From: Plasticicumulans lactativorans
GTDB lineage: Bacteria > Pseudomonadota > Gammaproteobacteria > Competibacterales > Competibacteraceae
Reading direction: 5' to 3'
Length of the DNA: 64,000 nucleotides
NCBI RefSeq assembly: GCF_004341245.1
Contig: NZ_SLWY01000014.1
Span: 62,001 to 126,000 of the forward strand
The notes beneath the pieces are model-generated. The model was not told where the DNA came from, searched no databases, and saw only the letters and a program-made list of their open reading frames with translations. Shown piece after piece: positions 24,637 through 33,774 of this stretch (position 1 is the first letter of the stretch; each line of letters starts with the position of its first letter). The translations under genes were made by a program, and so were the position numbers.

Positions 24637-25536
24637 ATGAGCCTTCCGGACTTCCCGACCATCGAGGCCTTCATCGGCCATACCCCCCTGGTGCGCCTGC
24701 AGCGCCTCGCCGCCGGGTTGCCGAGCGTGGTGCTCGGCAAGCTCGAGGGCAACAACCCGGCGGGATCGGTGAAGGACCGGCCCGCGCTGTCGATGATCCA
24801 GCAGGCCGAGGCCCGCGGCGACATCGCGCCCGGCGACACCCTGATCGAGGCGACCAGCGGCAACACCGGCATCGCGCTGGCCATGGCCGCGGCGATCAAG
24901 GGCTACCGCATGGTGCTGATCATGCCAGACAACCTCTCGGTCGAACGCCGCGCGGCGATGAAGGCCTACGGTGCCGAGCTGATCCTGGTGAGCAAGGCCG
25001 AGGGCATGGAGGGCGCGCGCGATCTCGCCGAGCACATGCAGGCTGCGGGCCGCGGCAAGGTGCTCGACCAGTTCGCCAACCCGGACAATCCGCTCGCGCA
25101 CTACCACGGCACCGGCCCCGAGATCTGGGAGCAGACCCGCGGCACCGTCACGCATTTCGTCAGCTCGATGGGTACCACCGGCACGGTGATGGGGGTGTCG
25201 CGCTACCTCAAGGAGCGCAACGCGGGCATCGAGATCATCGGCGTGCAGCCGGCCGACGGGGCGCAGATCCCGGGCATCCGCCGCTGGCCGGCGGCGTACC
25301 TGCCGCGCATCTACAAGCCCGAGTGCGTCGACCGCGTGCTCGACGTCAGTCAGGCGGAGGCCGAGGAAACCACGCGCCGGCTCGCCCGCGAGGAGGGCAT
25401 CTTCTGCGGCATCTCGTCGGGGGGCGCCACCGTGGCGGCGCTGCGGGTGGCGCGCGAGGTCGAGAACGCCGTGATCGTCACCGTGATCTGCGACCGGGGC
25501 GACCGCTACCTGTCGACCGGCGTCTTCCCCGACTGA
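24637..25536 (+). CDS. cysM: Cysteine synthase B
   Basis: PLP enzyme that makes cysteine from O-acetylserine and sulfide or thiosulfate. The 299-residue protein has the PLP lysine in LEGNNPAGSVKDRPALSM and the phosphate-binding loop EATSGNTGIALA. The length and the EGNNPAGSVKDR context favour CysM over CysK. The ATG at 24637 is preferred because the upstream extension (from 24568) is Pro/Arg-rich and runs through the candidate -10 box. The next gene begins one base after its stop. Confidence 0.96.
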   Translation: MSLPDFPTIEAFIGHTPLVRLQRLAAGLPSVVLGKLEGNNPAGSVKDRPALSMIQQAEARGDIAPGDTLIEATSGNTGIALAMAAAIKGYRMVLIMPDNLSVERRAAMKAYGAELILVSKAEGMEGARDLAEHMQAAGRGKVLDQFANPDNPLAHYHGTGPEIWEQTRGTVTHFVSSMGTTGTVMGVSRYLKERNAGIEIIGVQPADGAQIPGIRRWPAAYLPRIYKPECVDRVLDVSQAEAEETTRRLAREEGIFCGISSGGATVAALRVAREVENAVIVTVICDRGDRYLSTGVFPD

Positions 25537-25537
25537 G

Positions 25538-26518
25538 ATGAACGCGCTCGTCTTCGACATCGAGACCGTACCCGACGTGGCCGGCGCGCGTCGCCTGCAC
25601 GGCTTTGCCGGGCTCGACGACGCCGCGGTGGCCGAGGCGATGTTCCTCGAACGGCGCCAGACGACGGGCAACGAGTTCGTGCGTCACCACCTGCAGCGCG
25701 TGGTCGCGATCGCGGTGGTGATGCGGCGGGGCAACGCGCTCAAGTGCGCCGCGCTCGGGTCGCCGACGAGCAGCGAGGCGGAGCTGATCGCCGAGTTCTT
25801 CGACGTCATCGACAAGACCACGCCGACCCTGGTGAGCTGGAACGGCAGCGGCTTCGACCTGCCGGTGCTGCACTACCGTGCCCTGCTGCACGGCGTGCGC
25901 GCGCCGCGCTACTGGGACACCGGCGAGTCCGACGCCGGCATGCGCTACAACCACTACCTCGGCCGTTTCCATTGGCGTCACACCGACCTGATGGACGTGC
26001 TCGCCGGCTACCAGGCGCGCGCCGCCGCGCCGCTCGACGAGATCGCCACGCTGCTCGGCCTGCCCGGCAAGCTCGGCATGGACGGGGGGCAGGTCTGGGG
26101 CGCCTTCCGGCAGGGGCAGCTCGACGCGATCCGCGACTACTGCGAGACCGACGTCCTCAACACCTACCTGATCTGGCTGCGCTTCGAGCGCATGCGCGGG
26201 CGCCTGGACGATGCCGGGCACGCGGCGGAATGCGAGCGCCTGCGCGCGATGCTGCAGGCCGATGCGCGCGCCCCGTGCGCGGCCTTCCTCGCCGCCTGGT
26301 CATCCGCCGCGGCGGCCGCTGCGGCTCCCGCGAGCCCGTCGGTGCCGCCGCCGCGTGCCGCAGCGTCTCCGTCGGCGGCCGACGCTGCTGCTGCCGGGGC
26401 GTCCGCTCCGGGCCGTTCCCGGCGCGGACACCGCGCGGCCCCCGAGGACCGAGCGGCGATGGGTCGCAGCGCCTCCGTCGGGACGCAGGCGAGCCTGCTG
26501 CCGTTCGACGACGCCTGA
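25538..26518 (+). CDS. DEDD-type 3'-5' exonuclease (PolB-like)
   Basis: A 326-residue protein of the predicted PolB-like 3'-5' exonuclease family (PF10108). Exonuclease motifs are readable: FDIETVPD at the N-terminus, LVSWNGSGFDLPVLHYRAL (about 105) and YCETDVLNTYLIWLRF (about 205), giving the DEDD metal ligands. The last 80 residues are a low-complexity Ala/Pro/Arg-rich tail that probably is not part of the fold. It starts just after cysM. DNA or RNA substrate specificity cannot be told from sequence. Confidence 0.85.
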   Translation: MNALVFDIETVPDVAGARRLHGFAGLDDAAVAEAMFLERRQTTGNEFVRHHLQRVVAIAVVMRRGNALKCAALGSPTSSEAELIAEFFDVIDKTTPTLVSWNGSGFDLPVLHYRALLHGVRAPRYWDTGESDAGMRYNHYLGRFHWRHTDLMDVLAGYQARAAAPLDEIATLLGLPGKLGMDGGQVWGAFRQGQLDAIRDYCETDVLNTYLIWLRFERMRGRLDDAGHAAECERLRAMLQADARAPCAAFLAAWSSAAAAAAAPASPSVPPPRAAASPSAADAAAAGASAPGRSRRGHRAAPEDRAAMGRSASVGTQASLLPFDDA

Positions 26519-26657
26519 GCCGGTGGCCCGGAGCGCCCCGTCCGTCGCGGGCTCCATCGACACGCGCGGCAGCCCCGATGACGGTCGTCTATGCTGAGCG
26601 GCACCCAGCACGACACGGGCGAGGCGGACTCGCCCCGCACCACGGGAGAGCACACCG

Positions 26658-26945
26658 ATGACCGACACCGACATGCAAATGGTCGAGCGGCTCGTCTACG
26701 ATTGGTGCACCAGCGAGGCCCGCGGCACGCATTCGGCGCGCGCGCTCGCTGCTGTCTACGCGAGCTGCTACATGGACGAGTCCAACCTGATCCGGCTGGC
26801 CGACCTGCGCGCACTCGACGAGACCCGCCTGAACTGGGCCCTGGCGCTGGTGCGCGGCTATGTCGAGTCGCGTCTGGCGGTGCCGTGGCCACGTGCCGTC
26901 GCCCTGGTCGCGCTCTACGATCTGATGCCCGCCGAGGCGGCCTGA
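26658..26945 (+). CDS. Small hypothetical protein
   Basis: A 95-residue protein with a good ribosome binding site (gggagag, 26643-26649) and normal codon use for the region. It looks all-helical (MVERLVYDWCTSEARGTHSARALAAVYASCY; LIRLADLRALDETRLNWALALVRGYVE). I recognise no motif, signal peptide or membrane segment. It stands between the exonuclease and the convergent DUF2726 gene and has no obvious operon partner. Confidence 0.65.
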   Translation: MTDTDMQMVERLVYDWCTSEARGTHSARALAAVYASCYMDESNLIRLADLRALDETRLNWALALVRGYVESRLAVPWPRAVALVALYDLMPAEAA

Positions 26946-26968
26946 ACGTGGGCGCGCGCGCTGCGCCG

Positions 26969-27466
26969 TCAGGCGCGCGCGGGGAGCAGGTCGCGCAGCT
27001 GTTCCTCGACGTCGCGGATCGCATAGCGCGCCCGCACCGGTACGCGCAGCAGCGGGAGGCCGGCGCCCGCGAAGGCGTCGTCGAGCAGCGCGTCACGGCT
27101 CTGCCGGTCGGCACGACGGTGACTGGCATCGTCGAGCTCGATGGCACAGATCGGCGTGAAGCTCGCCGGGTCGCAGAGCAGGTAGTCGACGTGCTTGCAG
27201 GCGATCGCCCCGAACGCCTTCCAGAAGCGTTTGCCCGACAGGGTGTCGCGTACCGCGAGGACGTCGGCGATGCGCACCTTGGCGTAGACGCGCGCCCGTC
27301 CGGCCACGGCCTTCTCCAGCACGAGCAGGAACTTCTGTTCCGCCGGCGTGAACAGGGGGCCGGCGCGGCGATAGGTGCGACGCGCGCCGCGGCCGCGCAG
27401 CGCGAGGCCCAGGAGCAGCGCGACGACGGCGGCCAGCAACGCCGCCACGAGGACGTCGCGGTTCAT
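26969..27466 (-). CDS. DUF2726-domain protein with membrane anchor
   Basis: A 165-residue protein with one N-terminal membrane helix (about 5-24) and a DUF2726 domain (LFTPAEQKFLLVLEKAV...YAKVRIADVLAVR...KHVDYLLCDPASFTPICAIELDDASHRR). The ELDDxSH segment resembles a restriction-endonuclease-like (PD-(D/E)XK) core, and DUF2726 is often placed in that superfamily. The ATG overlaps the stop of the upstream EEP nuclease gene (ATGA), so two predicted nucleases are translationally coupled. The N-terminal anchor suggests it works at the membrane. Confidence 0.8.
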   Translation of the reverse strand: MNRDVLVAALLAAVVALLLGLALRGRGARRTYRRAGPLFTPAEQKFLLVLEKAVAGRARVYAKVRIADVLAVRDTLSGKRFWKAFGAIACKHVDYLLCDPASFTPICAIELDDASHRRADRQSRDALLDDAFAGAGLPLLRVPVRARYAIRDVEEQLRDLLPARA

Positions 27467-28410
27467 GTCGCGGCGTATCCGGCAGGGACGGCGAGGTCGA
27501 TCACCACCGGGTCGTGATCGCTCGCGGCCGGGCCCGCGGCGTCGCTGTGCACGTGCGGCACCCAGGCACGCACCAGCGGTGCCAGCGCGGGGCTGGCCAG
27601 CGCGTGGTCGAGGAGCACCGGCCGTCGACTGTGGCGGTAGGTGTAACGCTCGCCGCGAGGCAGCGCCTCCATCAGGTTGACGAGCAGTTCGCCCTTGAGG
27701 ATGTCGAGCGTCTTCGAGCCGGTGGCGTCGTTCATGTCGCCCAGCACGAGCAGGCGCGCCGCGGGCGCGGCGCGCAGCAGGTGGGCGCAGAACTCGTGGA
27801 TGGCCTCGGCCTGGGCGTGACGTTGCTTCTTCGCGTAGTCCTCGGCCCGCCGGCTCGCCGCACGCATCGACTTCAGGTGGCAGACGAGCACGAACAGGGG
27901 CGCGCCGAGAACCTCGAACTCGGCAATCAGCGCCTTGCGGCTCGGCAGCCAGTGACGCTCGGCGCAGCCGGAGAACGCCGGCAGGGCGGGCGCGATGCGT
28001 CCCGGGCTCAGTGTCAGGCCGATGCCGTCGGCCCGCCGGCGCAACCCGGTGGCATCGAGCGGGCCGGCGGTGCCGTGCTCGCGCAGCCGCACGCGGGCCG
28101 GGTCGAACAGCAGGCCGACGCGGATGTTGAAGCCCTGCTGGCCGCCGTCGGCATCGGCGAGCGGCGGGACTTCGCGCCACGCATAGGCGGGGCCGCCGGC
28201 GGCGGTGATCGCTTCGCTCAGCGCCGTGAAACTCGCGCCACCGCAGACGGCGCCGTTGCTGCCGGGCGGCGCCAGCGCCTTGAGTTCCTGCACCGCCAGA
28301 ATCGCCGGGCTCGCGAGGGTGCCCGCGATCAGCGTGCCGAAGGCCGCCAGGCGGGCCGGATCGGCATCAGCGCCGAGGTTGCAGAGATTGAGACTGACGA
28401 TGCGGATCAA
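27463..28410 (-). CDS. Endonuclease/exonuclease/phosphatase (EEP) family protein
   Basis: A 315-residue metal-dependent hydrolase. EEP motifs are in order: SLNLCNLG (Asn), AVQELKAL (catalytic Glu), VCHLKS, VLGDMND (Asp/Asn pair) and the terminal SDHDPVVIDL. No signal peptide is visible, so it probably acts in the cytoplasm. Substrate (DNA, RNA or phosphoester) cannot be assigned. It overlaps the DUF2726 gene downstream and is divergent from asnB, so this gene marks the left border of the exopolysaccharide locus. Confidence 0.88.
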   Translation of the reverse strand: MIRIVSLNLCNLGADADPARLAAFGTLIAGTLASPAILAVQELKALAPPGSNGAVCGGASFTALSEAITAAGGPAYAWREVPPLADADGGQQGFNIRVGLLFDPARVRLREHGTAGPLDATGLRRRADGIGLTLSPGRIAPALPAFSGCAERHWLPSRKALIAEFEVLGAPLFVLVCHLKSMRAASRRAEDYAKKQRHAQAEAIHEFCAHLLRAAPAARLLVLGDMNDATGSKTLDILKGELLVNLMEALPRGERYTYRHSRRPVLLDHALASPALAPLVRAWVPHVHSDAAGPAASDHDPVVIDLAVPAGYAAT

Positions 28411-28589
28411 GGGGATTTACCCGACAGGGAAGGCGCGCGCTACCTTGACCAGAGTTTACGTTGCATACGTCGTGCGCCGCAGCATGGCCCCGCATAATCG
28501 CGTCGCGCCACGCCCCTCTGCTAGGCTCAGGGCCTTCGAGGGGGCGCACGGTGGTCAGGTGGCTCCAACACGATGGGTGGACGACAGGC

Positions 28590-30515
28590 ATGTGTGGAAT
28601 CGCGGGAATCGTGGATCTGAAGGGCCGGCGCGATATCGATACCGCCCTGCTCGCGGCGATGAACCAGGTACAGTTTCACCGCGGTCCCGATGAGGGGGGC
28701 ACGTTCGTCGAGCCCGGCGTGGGGCTCGCACATCGGCGTCTGTCGATCATCGACCTGTCGAGCGGGCAGCAACCGCTGTTCAACGAAGACCACTCGGTCG
28801 TCGTCGTGTTCAACGGCGAGATCTACAACTTCCCGGCGCTGACCGAGGAACTGAAAGCGGCCGGGCATGTGTTCCGGACACACTGCGACACCGAGGTCAT
28901 CGTGCATGCCTGGGAGCAGTGGGGGGCGGACTGCGTAAAGCGTTTCCGCGGCATGTTCGCGTTCGCGCTGTGGGACAAGCGCCGTGAGACGCTCTTTCTC
29001 GGCCGCGACCGCCTCGGCAAGAAGCCGCTGTTCTACGCGCACCTTCCCGATGGTCAACTGCTGTTCGGATCGGAGCTGAAGATCCTGCTCCAGCATCCGG
29101 GTCTGCCGCGCGAGATCGATCCGCAGGCGGTCGAAGAGTACTTCGCCTTCGGCTACGTCCCCGATCCGAAGACGATTTTCCGCCATGTCCGCAAACTGCC
29201 TCCCGCCCATACGCTGGAACTGCGCCGTGGCGAGGCGCCCTCAGCGCCTCGGGCGTACTGGGACATCCCCTTTGCCGAACTGCCGCCGATGAGTGAAGCG
29301 CAGGCGGCCGAGGAGCTGCTGGCGAGGTTGCGCGAAGCGACGCGCATCCGTCTGGTATCGGAAGTCCCGCTCGGCGCCTTCCTGTCGGGAGGCGTCGATT
29401 CCAGCGCCGTGGTGGCAATGATGGCCGGGCTGTCCAGCGAGCCGGTCAAGACGTGCTCGATCGCCTTCAATGACCCGGCCTTCGACGAAGCGGCTTTCGC
29501 GCAGCAGGTGGCCGACCGGTTCCACACCGAGCATCGCGTGGAAACGGTCGACCCCGACGACTTCAGCCTGCTCGACACGCTCGCCGGCCTGTACGACGAG
29601 CCTTACGCCGACTCCTCGGCTTTACCTACCTACCGCGTCTGCCAGTTGGCGCGCCGGCAGGTGACGGTGGCGCTGTCGGGTGATGGCGGCGACGAGAACC
29701 TCGCCGGCTACCGCCGCTACAAATGGCACAGCTACGAAGAGAAATTGCGCGCGGCATTGCCTCTTGGATTGCGTCGTCCGCTGTTCGGCTTTCTCGGCAA
29801 GGTTTACCCGAAAGCCGATTGGGCGCCGCGCGTGTTCCGCGCGAAGACCACGTTCGAGGCGATGGCCCGTGACACCGTCGAGGGCTACTTCCATGGAGTT
29901 TCAGTGATGAGCGACCGCCTGCGGACGCCGCTGTACTCGGCGGCGTTCCGTCGCGAGTTGCAGGGATACCACGCGCTCGAGGTGATGCGGGAGCACGCCA
30001 GCCGCTCGCCCACCGATCACCCGCTGTCGCTGATCCAGTATCTCGACATGAAGACCTATCTGCCCGGTGACATCCTCACCAAGGTCGATCGTGCGAGCAT
30101 GGCGCATTCCCTGGAGGTGCGGGTGCCGTTGCTGGATCACGAACTGGTCGAGTGGATCTCCGGCCTTTCCCCCGACCTCAAGCTTCGCGGCGGCGAAGGC
30201 AAGTATCTGTTCAAGAAGGCGCTGGAGCCCGTGCTGCCGCACGACATCCTGTACCGCCCGAAGATGGGGTTTGCCGTGCCGCTGGCCGCCTGGTTCCGTG
30301 GGCCGCTGCGTGAGCGCCTGCGCACGGCCGTGCTGGGGCCCACGATGGCCGACAGCGGCATTTTCGACATGAATTACGTCGCGAGCCTCGTCGAGCAGCA
30401 TCAAAGCGGCCGGCGCGATCATTCCGCTGCATTGTGGTCCCTGCTCATGTTCGACGGCTTCCTGCGCAACACGATGGGCGATCGGGGCACCCGCTTGGCG
30501 AACGCTGCGGCCTGA
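28590..30515 (+). CDS. asnB: Exosortase-A-associated asparagine synthetase-type amidotransferase
   Basis: A 641-residue glutamine-dependent amidotransferase. The ATG at 28590 exposes the nucleophile Cys2 (MCGIAGIVD), required for the glutaminase domain. The synthetase domain has the PP-loop SGGVDSSAV near residue 264. Sequence and the following glycosyltransferase match the XrtA/PEP-CTERM system amidotransferase group; in Zoogloea an asnB of this group is linked to floc formation. It probably amidates a sugar acid or precursor rather than making free asparagine. Base composition is still that of the chromosome. Confidence 0.93.
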   Translation: MCGIAGIVDLKGRRDIDTALLAAMNQVQFHRGPDEGGTFVEPGVGLAHRRLSIIDLSSGQQPLFNEDHSVVVVFNGEIYNFPALTEELKAAGHVFRTHCDTEVIVHAWEQWGADCVKRFRGMFAFALWDKRRETLFLGRDRLGKKPLFYAHLPDGQLLFGSELKILLQHPGLPREIDPQAVEEYFAFGYVPDPKTIFRHVRKLPPAHTLELRRGEAPSAPRAYWDIPFAELPPMSEAQAAEELLARLREATRIRLVSEVPLGAFLSGGVDSSAVVAMMAGLSSEPVKTCSIAFNDPAFDEAAFAQQVADRFHTEHRVETVDPDDFSLLDTLAGLYDEPYADSSALPTYRVCQLARRQVTVALSGDGGDENLAGYRRYKWHSYEEKLRAALPLGLRRPLFGFLGKVYPKADWAPRVFRAKTTFEAMARDTVEGYFHGVSVMSDRLRTPLYSAAFRRELQGYHALEVMREHASRSPTDHPLSLIQYLDMKTYLPGDILTKVDRASMAHSLEVRVPLLDHELVEWISGLSPDLKLRGGEGKYLFKKALEPVLPHDILYRPKMGFAVPLAAWFRGPLRERLRTAVLGPTMADSGIFDMNYVASLVEQHQSGRRDHSAALWSLLMFDGFLRNTMGDRGTRLANAAA

Positions 30516-30519
30516 GATC

Positions 30520-31767
30520 ATGCGCATCCTGCACGTGCTGGACCACTCGATCCCGCTGCATAGCGGCTATACCTTCCGCACCCGTGCCATCCTCGCCGAG
30601 CAGCGCCGCCTGGGGTGGGAGACCGAACACGTCACGGGTCGCAAGCATATCGCGGCGTATACCGGCCCCGAGGAGGAGGTGGACGGCTTGCACTTCTTCC
30701 GCACGTCGCCGGCCAGCGGTCTGGTGTCGCGCCTGCCGCTGCTCAATCAGATCACCGTGGTCACCAGTCTTGCCCGGCGCCTGGATGCCGTCTGCACGCA
30801 GGTGCGCCCCGACGTACTGCACGCGCATTCACCGGTGCTGAACGCCCTGGCGGCATATCAGGTCGCGAAGAAGCGCAAGCTGCCGCTGCTCTACGAGGTG
30901 CGGGCGTTTTGGGAGGATGCTGCAGTCGATCACGGGAGCACGCACGAAGGCAGCCTCCGTTATCGCGCGACGCGCGCGCTTGAAACCTGGATGCTGCGCC
31001 GTGCCGATGCCGTCACCACGATCTGCGAGGGACTGCGCGCCGACATCGTTGCGCGCGGCATCGACGCCGACAAGGTGACCGTCATTCCCAATGCTGTCGA
31101 TGTCAGCCATTTTTCGATCGGCGGAGCACCCGACGCCGAGTTGAAACGGTCTTTGGGACTGCATGGGTGTCGGGTGCTCGGATTCATCGGTTCCTTCTAT
31201 GCCTATGAAGGTCTCGAACTCCTGCTCGATGCCCTGCCCGTGATCCTTGGCCGTGCACCCGACGTGCGGGTGCTGCTGGTTGGTGGTGGTCCACAGGAGG
31301 CCGCCCTGAAGGCGCGAGCCGAGCGTTTGGGCGTTGGTGCGCAAGTGGTCTTCACGGGACGTGTACCGCACGCCGAAGTCACCCGTTACTACGACCTCGT
31401 TGACGTCCTGTGCTATCCACGCCTGTCGATGCGACTGACAGAACTGGTAACACCACTGAAGCCGCTTGAGGCGATGGCGCAGGGGCGGTTACTGGTGGCC
31501 TCGGACGTCGGGGGTCACCGCGAACTGATTCGCGACGGCGAAACCGGCGTGCTTTTCCGTGCGGGCGACGCCACGGACCTGTCTCGTCGGGTGCTTGATC
31601 TGCTCGCGGCACCGGAGCGCTGGCCGGTTCTGCGTGTGGCTGGCCGGGCATTCGTCGAAACTGAACGCAACTGGGCAACAAGCGTTGCCCATTACCGCTC
31701 AATTTATGCGCGACTGATGGGGACTGACGAAATGCCGGCAGCGGCTTTAGGCATGAGCAGGCGATGA
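30520..31767 (+). CDS. Exosortase-A-associated glycosyltransferase (Daro_2409 type)
   Basis: A 415-residue GT-B glycosyltransferase (GT4 type). The N-terminus MRILHVLDHSIPLHSGYTFRT is the hallmark of the exosortase-A-associated Daro_2409 family. The C-terminal Rossmann domain has the sugar-nucleotide motif ELVTPLKPLEAMAQGRLLVASDVGG. It begins four bases after asnB and overlaps the flippase (ATGA), so the three form one operon. It likely adds a sugar to an undecaprenyl-linked glycan at the cytoplasmic membrane face. Confidence 0.92.
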   Translation: MRILHVLDHSIPLHSGYTFRTRAILAEQRRLGWETEHVTGRKHIAAYTGPEEEVDGLHFFRTSPASGLVSRLPLLNQITVVTSLARRLDAVCTQVRPDVLHAHSPVLNALAAYQVAKKRKLPLLYEVRAFWEDAAVDHGSTHEGSLRYRATRALETWMLRRADAVTTICEGLRADIVARGIDADKVTVIPNAVDVSHFSIGGAPDAELKRSLGLHGCRVLGFIGSFYAYEGLELLLDALPVILGRAPDVRVLLVGGGPQEAALKARAERLGVGAQVVFTGRVPHAEVTRYYDLVDVLCYPRLSMRLTELVTPLKPLEAMAQGRLLVASDVGGHRELIRDGETGVLFRAGDATDLSRRVLDLLAAPERWPVLRVAGRAFVETERNWATSVAHYRSIYARLMGTDEMPAAALGMSRR

Positions 31768-33266
31768 GCGAGGAATTGCGTGGCAAGGCCGTGCGTGCGA
31801 TGGGCCTTTTAGGGGTCGGGGGAGGGTTGGGCAAACTGATCACGATGGGGGCGACGCTCATTCTCGCGCGCCTGCTCAGTCCGGCGGATTATGGATTGAT
31901 GGCGATGGCTTCTGTCGTGCTTGGCTTGATCGGCTTTTTCAATGAAGTCGGCATCGGCGCGGCTATTGTCCAGGCGCAAAATTTGTCGCGTGAAGCCGTA
32001 AACGGCTGTTTCGTGATGGCATTGGTGTTTAGCTGCATGCTATTCCTCCTTGCTTGCGCCGCCGCTTGGCCGGTTGCGGCTTTCTATGATAGTCCGGAGT
32101 TGCGGTTAATATTGCCGGTCTTGGCATTGGGCTTCATTGTCGGCGGTTTCAATACTGTCCCCAGCGCTTTTCTACGCAAGGAGTTGCGTTTTAGCGTCAT
32201 GGTGCGGTTCGGTTTGATATTGGCTGTGGTGCAGGCTGTGCTCACAGTGGCACTGGCGGTCGCGGGGTTTGGTGTATGGTCTCTGGTGCTCGGCGGTTTG
32301 TTCGGTCAAGTGATCTACGCGATGCAATTGTTTCGCGCTTCGCCATGGCGCCCTAGTTTCGCCATCAATATTCGCGAAGGCCTCAGTCTGGTGCGATATG
32401 GTCTGAGTGTGACCTATTCGCGTGTGCTCTGGTACATATACAGTAATGCTGATAAAGCGATTATTGGCAAATTATTGGGTGATCACTCGCTCGGGATCTA
32501 CGATATGGCGAATTCACTCGCTACTTTGCCGACCAGCCAAGTGACGTCGATCGTCACCAATGTTTCGTCACCTGTATTTGCGAAGTTGCAAGATGACATG
32601 GCCCGATTGGGCTCGGTAATGCTCAAGCTGACGCGTGGCATTGCGTATTTTACGTTCCCCGCGCTCGGTGGCTTGTTCGTGGTCGCAGACGATCTCGTAC
32701 TGACCCTGCTTGGCGATCAGTGGCTCGACATGCTGGTTCCATTTCGCGCGTTGTGCCTGCTGGGGCTGATTCGTTCTGTCGATCCATTAATGTCACAGGT
32801 GCTGATTTCCACAGGAAATGCCTCTCGAGTGGTCGCTTATACTGGTATGTGCGCATTGATTATTCCGGTGGCCGTAGGTTTTGGTGCATGGTTTGATGGA
32901 ATGCGTGGCGCGTCTGTCGCTTGGCTGCTTGCATATCCTCTATGTTCAGTAAAGCTGCTCCGTGACACCTGTCGACTGATTGGTTTGCCGATATTTGCTT
33001 ACTATCGCAACCTGCTTCCAGTATTTAGCGGCACCGCACTGATGGTGATCGCCGTGGAGTGCGTTCAGTGGGGGTGCGCCCAGTTCGGAATGCCGGTCGG
33101 GTTACGTTTAGTGGCTCAGATTGCGACTGGCATTGTCATCTATATTGGCTGGATGATCTATGCCTACCACGAAGGGCTCGCCGATCTGCGCCAGATTATG
33201 CTGGATTTCGGAATTGCCGAGGAGCAACTAGCACGCTGGCCTTTTACGCGCCTTGACGTGACTTGA
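31764..33266 (+). CDS. Wzx-type polysaccharide flippase
   Basis: A 500-residue MOP-superfamily exporter with about 12-14 hydrophobic helices and the N-terminal motif LARLLSPADYGLMAMASVVLG of lipopolysaccharide/exopolysaccharide flippases. It would move the lipid-linked repeat unit across the inner membrane. Its ATG overlaps the preceding glycosyltransferase. From this gene on the DNA becomes visibly A/T-richer with more TTA, ATA and AAT codons than the flanking chromosome, a sign of transfer. Confidence 0.93.
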   Translation: MSEELRGKAVRAMGLLGVGGGLGKLITMGATLILARLLSPADYGLMAMASVVLGLIGFFNEVGIGAAIVQAQNLSREAVNGCFVMALVFSCMLFLLACAAAWPVAAFYDSPELRLILPVLALGFIVGGFNTVPSAFLRKELRFSVMVRFGLILAVVQAVLTVALAVAGFGVWSLVLGGLFGQVIYAMQLFRASPWRPSFAINIREGLSLVRYGLSVTYSRVLWYIYSNADKAIIGKLLGDHSLGIYDMANSLATLPTSQVTSIVTNVSSPVFAKLQDDMARLGSVMLKLTRGIAYFTFPALGGLFVVADDLVLTLLGDQWLDMLVPFRALCLLGLIRSVDPLMSQVLISTGNASRVVAYTGMCALIIPVAVGFGAWFDGMRGASVAWLLAYPLCSVKLLRDTCRLIGLPIFAYYRNLLPVFSGTALMVIAVECVQWGCAQFGMPVGLRLVAQIATGIVIYIGWMIYAYHEGLADLRQIMLDFGIAEEQLARWPFTRLDVT

Positions 33267-33282
33267 TGATGAGGGGGAGGGG

Positions 33283-33774
33283 ATGAAGCGCAGAGTCTTG
33301 GTAACCCTCACTGGCGGCGGTTATCTTGCCGAAACCTTGGCATTATTACGCACGCTTGGTACGTCATATGATTATTGTTACGTTACATGCCACGGTGATT
33401 TGCTTCCCCGGGAAGGTGAGATTCCTCCGGGACCGTGTTACCGCATGCGAAGTGTGACGCAACTCAGACAGCCGTCGCCATTAGCACGTTTGCGTGGACT
33501 CGTATTCGGCCTATTGGATGCGTGGCACGTACTCCGAGTCGCAGACCCTGATGTCATCGTTTGCGTAGGTACGTCAATCGCGGTTCCGCTGTGCTTTTGG
33601 GGACGGGTGTTGCGGCGTCGTACGGTATTTGTGGAGAGCATTGCACGCGCAGAGAATTTATCAACGACAGGTCGTATTCTGGCGCGTTTGCGCTTGGTTG
33701 ATCGTTTCTACGTACAGTGGCCTGATCTGTGTGGCTATGCATCTGGTGCTGTCTACCGCGGTACTGTGCTTTGA
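33283..33774 (+). CDS. Alg14/PssD-like glycosyltransferase subunit
   Basis: A 163-residue protein related to Alg14/PssD, the membrane-anchoring, acceptor-binding half of a split GT28-type glycosyltransferase. It starts with LVTLTGGGYLAETLALLRTL and has a hydrophobic stretch near ADPDVIVCVGTSIAVPLCFW. It works with the Alg13/PssE-like protein encoded next; the two overlap by TTGA, consistent with stoichiometric translation. The ribosome binding site gagggggaggg lies before the ATG. Confidence 0.87.
   Translation: MKRRVLVTLTGGGYLAETLALLRTLGTSYDYCYVTCHGDLLPREGEIPPGPCYRMRSVTQLRQPSPLARLRGLVFGLLDAWHVLRVADPDVIVCVGTSIAVPLCFWGRVLRRRTVFVESIARAENLSTTGRILARLRLVDRFYVQWPDLCGYASGAVYRGTVL

Noticed and set aside
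28445-28469. TTGACC/CATACG promoter for asnB
   Set aside because: Spacing is only 13 bases and no better -10 was found.
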